This document shows positions 61,581-64,000 of a DNA stretch of 64,000 nucleotides, in pieces (position 1 is the stretch's first letter; every line of letters begins with the position of its first letter). This DNA comes from Vibrio orientalis CIP 102891 = ATCC 33934. GTDB lineage: Bacteria > Pseudomonadota > Gammaproteobacteria > Enterobacterales > Vibrionaceae. The stretch lies in the NCBI RefSeq assembly GCF_000176235.1, contig NZ_ACZV01000004.1:1240001-1304000 (forward strand). The letters run 5' to 3'. The notes below the pieces were generated by a model. The model made no database searches. It saw only the letters and a list, made by a program, of their open reading frames with translations, and was not told the DNA's origin. A program made the translations under genes and the position numbers.

Positions 61581-61880
61581 ATAACCTCTTATTAGTTATT
61601 AACTCATCTTCCTTAACGAGTACAAAGCCCTACAGGCTCTGATGAGCAATGCTCATAGATTCATTTTTTCTATTGAAATTAGTCCTTATACAAACAGCCT
61701 CAAGATGCTCGTTTCAACAGTTGACCCTATAAATTTAAACTAGGGTTTAGAAAAGAAAGCGCACATTATTAATAATCTTGACCCTGTTTGTCGAGCCCAG
61801 AGCGCAAAATCCTGTCAATATTCCGGATAATTGACTGTAAACGAAGGTGGAAGAAGAGAAATTTTATTTATCCATCACGC
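61581..61880. other. 300-bp leader between gltS and the qrr terminator
   Basis: AT-rich, no ORF of note. Holds the gltS promoter region; I see no riboswitch or clear operator. It is bounded on the right by the T7 run of the qrr terminator. Confidence 0.5.
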
Positions 61881-61989
61881 AAAAAAATAGCCAACCGCAA
61901 ATGGTGCGATTGGCTTATATATTGTGTGAACAAATTGTATTCACTAACAACGTCAGTTGGCTAGGTGACCCTCGGCTTAAGAAGGGTCA
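61881..61989 (-). ncRNA. qrr: Qrr quorum-sensing small RNA
   Basis: About 109 nt on the minus strand. It starts TGACCCTTCTTAAGCC, folds into a first hairpin (TGACCCT / AGGGTCA), carries the invariant Qrr core CACCTAGCCAACTGACGTTG followed by TTAGTGA, and ends in a terminator stem (AGCCAATCGCA / TGCGGTTGGCT) and T7 (61881-61887). Qrr RNAs act with Hfq on luxR/hapR-type, luxO and aphA messages at low cell density. The 5' end at 61989 fits the sigma-54 spacing exactly. Confidence 0.95.
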
Positions 61990-61999
61990 CTCTTAGTAA

Positions 62000-62015
62000 T
62001 GCAGATAGCGTGCCA
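62000..62015 (-). promoter_or_regulatory. Sigma-54 promoter of qrr
   Basis: On the minus strand TTGGCACGCTATCTGC: GG at 62014-62013 and GC at 62002-62001 with 10 bp between, one base off consensus. The start site 12 bp after the -12 C falls on the T of TGACCC. Confidence 0.9.
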
Positions 62016-62069
62016 ACTTTATTTCCACGATTTTTTTGTGCTCATTCGCACTTTTTTGTCATTTTTAGC

Positions 62070-62103
62070 TCCCAAAATGCAATTTGAAAATTGCATTTTG
62101 CAA
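62070..62103 (-). promoter_or_regulatory. Two LuxO-type boxes upstream of qrr
   Basis: TTGCATTTTGCAA at 62091-62103 is a perfect TTGCA-W3-TGCAA box; a weaker one, TTGCATTTTGGGA on the minus strand, spans 62070-62082 (10 of 13). Their centres are 21 bp apart, two helical turns, at about -87 and -108 from the qrr start, right for LuxO. The palindrome AAAATGCAATTT / AAATTGCATTTT reported by eye is made of these two boxes. Confidence 0.8.
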
Positions 62104-62224
62104 AGATTCGCAAAAGCATATTAAACTCGATTCTTATAGATACATTTGTCAAAGAATGATTTTCATACTTTTTTTACGTCGGAGCCGATATACTCATTGC
62201 ACTTTAATTTACGTATCAACAAGA

Positions 62225-63145
62225 ATGAACTACCTAACTACATTTCTAAAAGGCATGGCGATGGGTGCTGCTGACGTGGTACCCGGCGTTTCAGGCGGTA
62301 CCATCGCATTCATTACTGGTATTTACGACACCTTGCTTGAAAGCATTCGACGCATTAACCCATCAGTTCTAGGCATCTGGAAACGTGAAGGTTTTAAAGC
62401 AGCATTCCAACATATCAACGGCTTGTTCCTCATCGCATTGTTTGGTGGTGTGCTCACCAGTATTGCCACTCTTGCAAAGCTGATTTCGTGGCTATTAGTG
62501 ACTCACCCAATTCCATTGTGGTCATTCTTCTTTGGCTTAATTTTGGTTTCGGTGTTCCACATGCTTAAGCAGATTGAGCAAAGAAGCCTAAGTCGTTTTG
62601 TCTTGCTACTGTTAGGCGTCGCCTTTGCCTACAGCATCACCGTCCTTAATCCACTGCAATTAGAACCCACCAGTATTAATGTGCTGCTTGCAGGTGGCAT
62701 TGCTATTTGTGCCATGATTTTACCCGGCATTTCAGGCAGCTTTATCTTACTGCTTATTGGTATGTATACACCGGTACTTGGCGCCGTGAAATCATTTGAT
62801 ATTGGGATTCTTGCACTATTTTTGTCTGGCTGCGTGATCGGTTTACTGACCTTCTCTCACGTTCTCTCTTGGCTACTCAAACGTTTTAGAGACCTAACTC
62901 TTGTGTTCCTAACCGGTTTGATGATTGGCACGTTACCTAAGATTTGGCCGTGGAAAGAGACCATCAGTTGGAGAACTAACTCACACGGAGAGCAAGTTCC
63001 ATTAATCCAACACAACCTAATGCCGTCTGACTTTGAACTGATCAGTTCTCAGCCAGCTCAACTTGGCTTAGCCGTTGTGATGATGCTTTGCGCGATTGCG
63101 TTAGTGCTAGGGTTAGAGAAATTTGCCGAGAATCGCGATCTGTAA
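62225..63145 (+). CDS. popT: DUF368 membrane protein (PopT, undecaprenyl phosphate translocase)
   Basis: 306 aa from the ATG at 62225 (MNYLTTFLKGMAMGAAD); an in-frame ATG at 62084 lies inside the LuxO boxes and is rejected. DUF368 signatures MGAADVVPGVSGGTIAFITGIYD near 12 and ILPGISGSFILLLIGMY near 165, with 8-9 membrane segments. Family members recycle undecaprenyl phosphate to the cytoplasmic face; the V. cholerae member is needed at high pH. Divergent to qrr. Confidence 0.88.
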   Translation: MNYLTTFLKGMAMGAADVVPGVSGGTIAFITGIYDTLLESIRRINPSVLGIWKREGFKAAFQHINGLFLIALFGGVLTSIATLAKLISWLLVTHPIPLWSFFFGLILVSVFHMLKQIEQRSLSRFVLLLLGVAFAYSITVLNPLQLEPTSINVLLAGGIAICAMILPGISGSFILLLIGMYTPVLGAVKSFDIGILALFLSGCVIGLLTFSHVLSWLLKRFRDLTLVFLTGLMIGTLPKIWPWKETISWRTNSHGEQVPLIQHNLMPSDFELISSQPAQLGLAVVMMLCAIALVLGLEKFAENRDL

Positions 63146-63164
63146 AAATCGCGCATGTCATTAC

Positions 63165-63193
63165 AAGCGGCTTCGAGTAAGTCGCTTTTTTTT
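63165..63193 (+). terminator. Terminator after the DUF368 gene
   Basis: AAGCGGC (63165-63171) pairs with GTCGCTT (63181-63187) with one wobble, 9-nt loop, then T8. Confidence 0.7.
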
Positions 63194-63286
63194 ACCACCA
63201 AAGAAAAGTGGAAATAAGAATCAATTGCAACATGGTGAAGATAAGATTACTCTTGAATGCGATTTTTACCATAGAAGCACATCAAG

Positions 63287-64000
63287 ATGAGCGGCCAATC
63301 ATTCTTTGAACATTTGTTCGAACATTCAAAGCAAGTTACCCCTTATTTAAGCGGCTCTATCAATCATCAGCCTAACGAAAATACTGATCACCCTATCGTA
63401 CATATCGATAGCTCTAGTGCTGAGCAGATACAATCCCTCTATGAACAGCTAAAATTACTTCACCCTGAAGCTGGCGCGCCTTACTGGCTAACCAGAACTT
63501 GGACCTTGCTCTGCTGGCAACCAATTTATGTGGCTTTTATTGCCATTTATTCATGCCGAGGACTACCCAACATTTCAGCTATGGTTCAATCCATACAGCC
63601 CGGCTTTGTTAGTGGCTATCAATTTGAATCAACAACCTATCAGCAGGGTAGCGAGCAAGAGCTCATCACTAAAGCAGGCCATGACCTCAACCTCCTGTTT
63701 GACTATTTTCGTTCTGAGATGAGTCAATGGACGCGAATTCGCCCAGGGTTTACCCGCCACTTATTTGCTGACGGCATACTGGGTTGCTTGGTCAAGTTAA
63801 GCCAATACGCCCCTGCGCTACCAAAAGACTATTTATTTGAGCAAGCGCGTTTATGGCTTCAAGCTTGCGGTTTATCTGAAAAGTTTATGGATAGACTCAC
63901 ATATGATGAAACAACGAAACAGTTAACACTTGTCAGAACCAGCTGCTGTTTGGTCTATAAATGCCAAGGTCGTAAACTGTGCGGTGACTGCCCTCGTCAT
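63287..64000 (+). CDS. FhuF-type ferric-siderophore reductase, 3' end cut by window
   Basis: Open for 238 codons from the ATG at 63287 to the window edge without a stop. The end carries the [2Fe-2S] motif TSCCLVYKC...KLCGDCPRH, CCx(n)CxxC, typical of FhuF-like siderophore iron reductases; upstream the sequence is the helical FhuF domain (RPGFTRHLFADGILGCLVK). Only a few residues are likely to be missing. It would reduce ferric siderophores in the cytoplasm. Confidence 0.8.
   Translation, partial: MSGQSFFEHLFEHSKQVTPYLSGSINHQPNENTDHPIVHIDSSSAEQIQSLYEQLKLLHPEAGAPYWLTRTWTLLCWQPIYVAFIAIYSCRGLPNISAMVQSIQPGFVSGYQFESTTYQQGSEQELITKAGHDLNLLFDYFRSEMSQWTRIRPGFTRHLFADGILGCLVKLSQYAPALPKDYLFEQARLWLQACGLSEKFMDRLTYDETTKQLTLVRTSCCLVYKCQGRKLCGDCPRH

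Noticed and set aside
62073..62100. 13-bp inverted repeat read first as an operator of the DUF368 gene
   Set aside because: It is built of two LuxO-type boxes spaced for the qrr sigma-54 promoter on the other strand, which explains it better.
62084..62224. N-terminal extension of the DUF368 protein
   Set aside because: It runs through the LuxO boxes, and the family's conserved N-terminus begins at 62225.

Overview
This is almost certainly Vibrio chromosomal DNA. The pointers are a sialic-acid locus in the Vibrio arrangement (nanR, lyase, siaPQM TRAP transporter, nanE-nanK-nagA), a NorR/Hcp/Hcr nitrosative-stress module, a Qrr-type quorum-sensing small RNA with a sigma-54 promoter and LuxO-like boxes, and a gltS / DUF368 / PilZ neighbourhood. 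The last group suggests the secondary chromosome, but that is inference. No rRNA, tRNA, insertion sequence, integrase or CRISPR array was recognised.

Layout. 0-8.4 kb: sialic-acid uptake and catabolism, two divergent operons around a near-perfect inverted repeat, with two different sialate-lyase-family genes in one operon. 8.4-16 kb: MFS and TSUP exporters, an AraC regulator, a predicted PD-(D/E)XK-like protein, YccF, an ABM-fold protein, a His-rich mini membrane protein, rhodanese and a GlxA-type regulator. 16-20.6 kb: norR, hcp and hcr, with a sigma-54 promoter in front of hcp. 20.6-30.2 kb: an EamA exporter with a MocR regulator, a YjiH-type permease, and an aspartyl-peptide operon (rpiR-dcuC-pepT-pepE-aspartoacylase). 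30.4-32.8 kb: MarR, cytochrome b561, a cytochrome c'-type protein and a duplicated periplasmic protein, arranged around a 46-bp perfect palindrome. 32.8-39.2 kb: a three-gene cluster (argininosuccinate-synthase-like ligase, free-amino-acid-type 2OG-Fe dioxygenase, DMT exporter) with a divergent LysR, then SgrR-type and Gfo/Idh/MocA genes. 39.4-56 kb: an AT-rich accessory region with a Cys-rich wHTH regulator, two NarL-type regulators, a REC-EAL phosphodiesterase, a hybrid kinase, a LysR, a chaperone-usher fimbrial operon with an OmpA-like protein, an inverted adhesin gene and secreted lectin-like proteins. An exact 18-bp direct repeat lies at both of its edges. 56-64 kb: MFS, GNAT and phosphotransferase genes, a PilZ protein, gltS, the qrr small RNA, a DUF368 (PopT) protein and a partial FhuF-type reductase.

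How the parts work together. SiaPQM imports sialic acid; NanA, NanK, NanE and NagA convert it to GlcN-6-P under an RpiR-type NanR. NorR probably senses NO and drives the sigma-54 hcp promoter. The kinase, REC-EAL and NarL-regulator set resembles the Pseudomonas Roc/Sad systems that control chaperone-usher fimbriae, and it sits beside such an operon. The best candidates for undescribed biology are the argininosuccinate-synthase-like/dioxygenase/exporter cluster, the palindrome-controlled cytochrome module, and the secreted crystallin/ricin and lectin-like pair.
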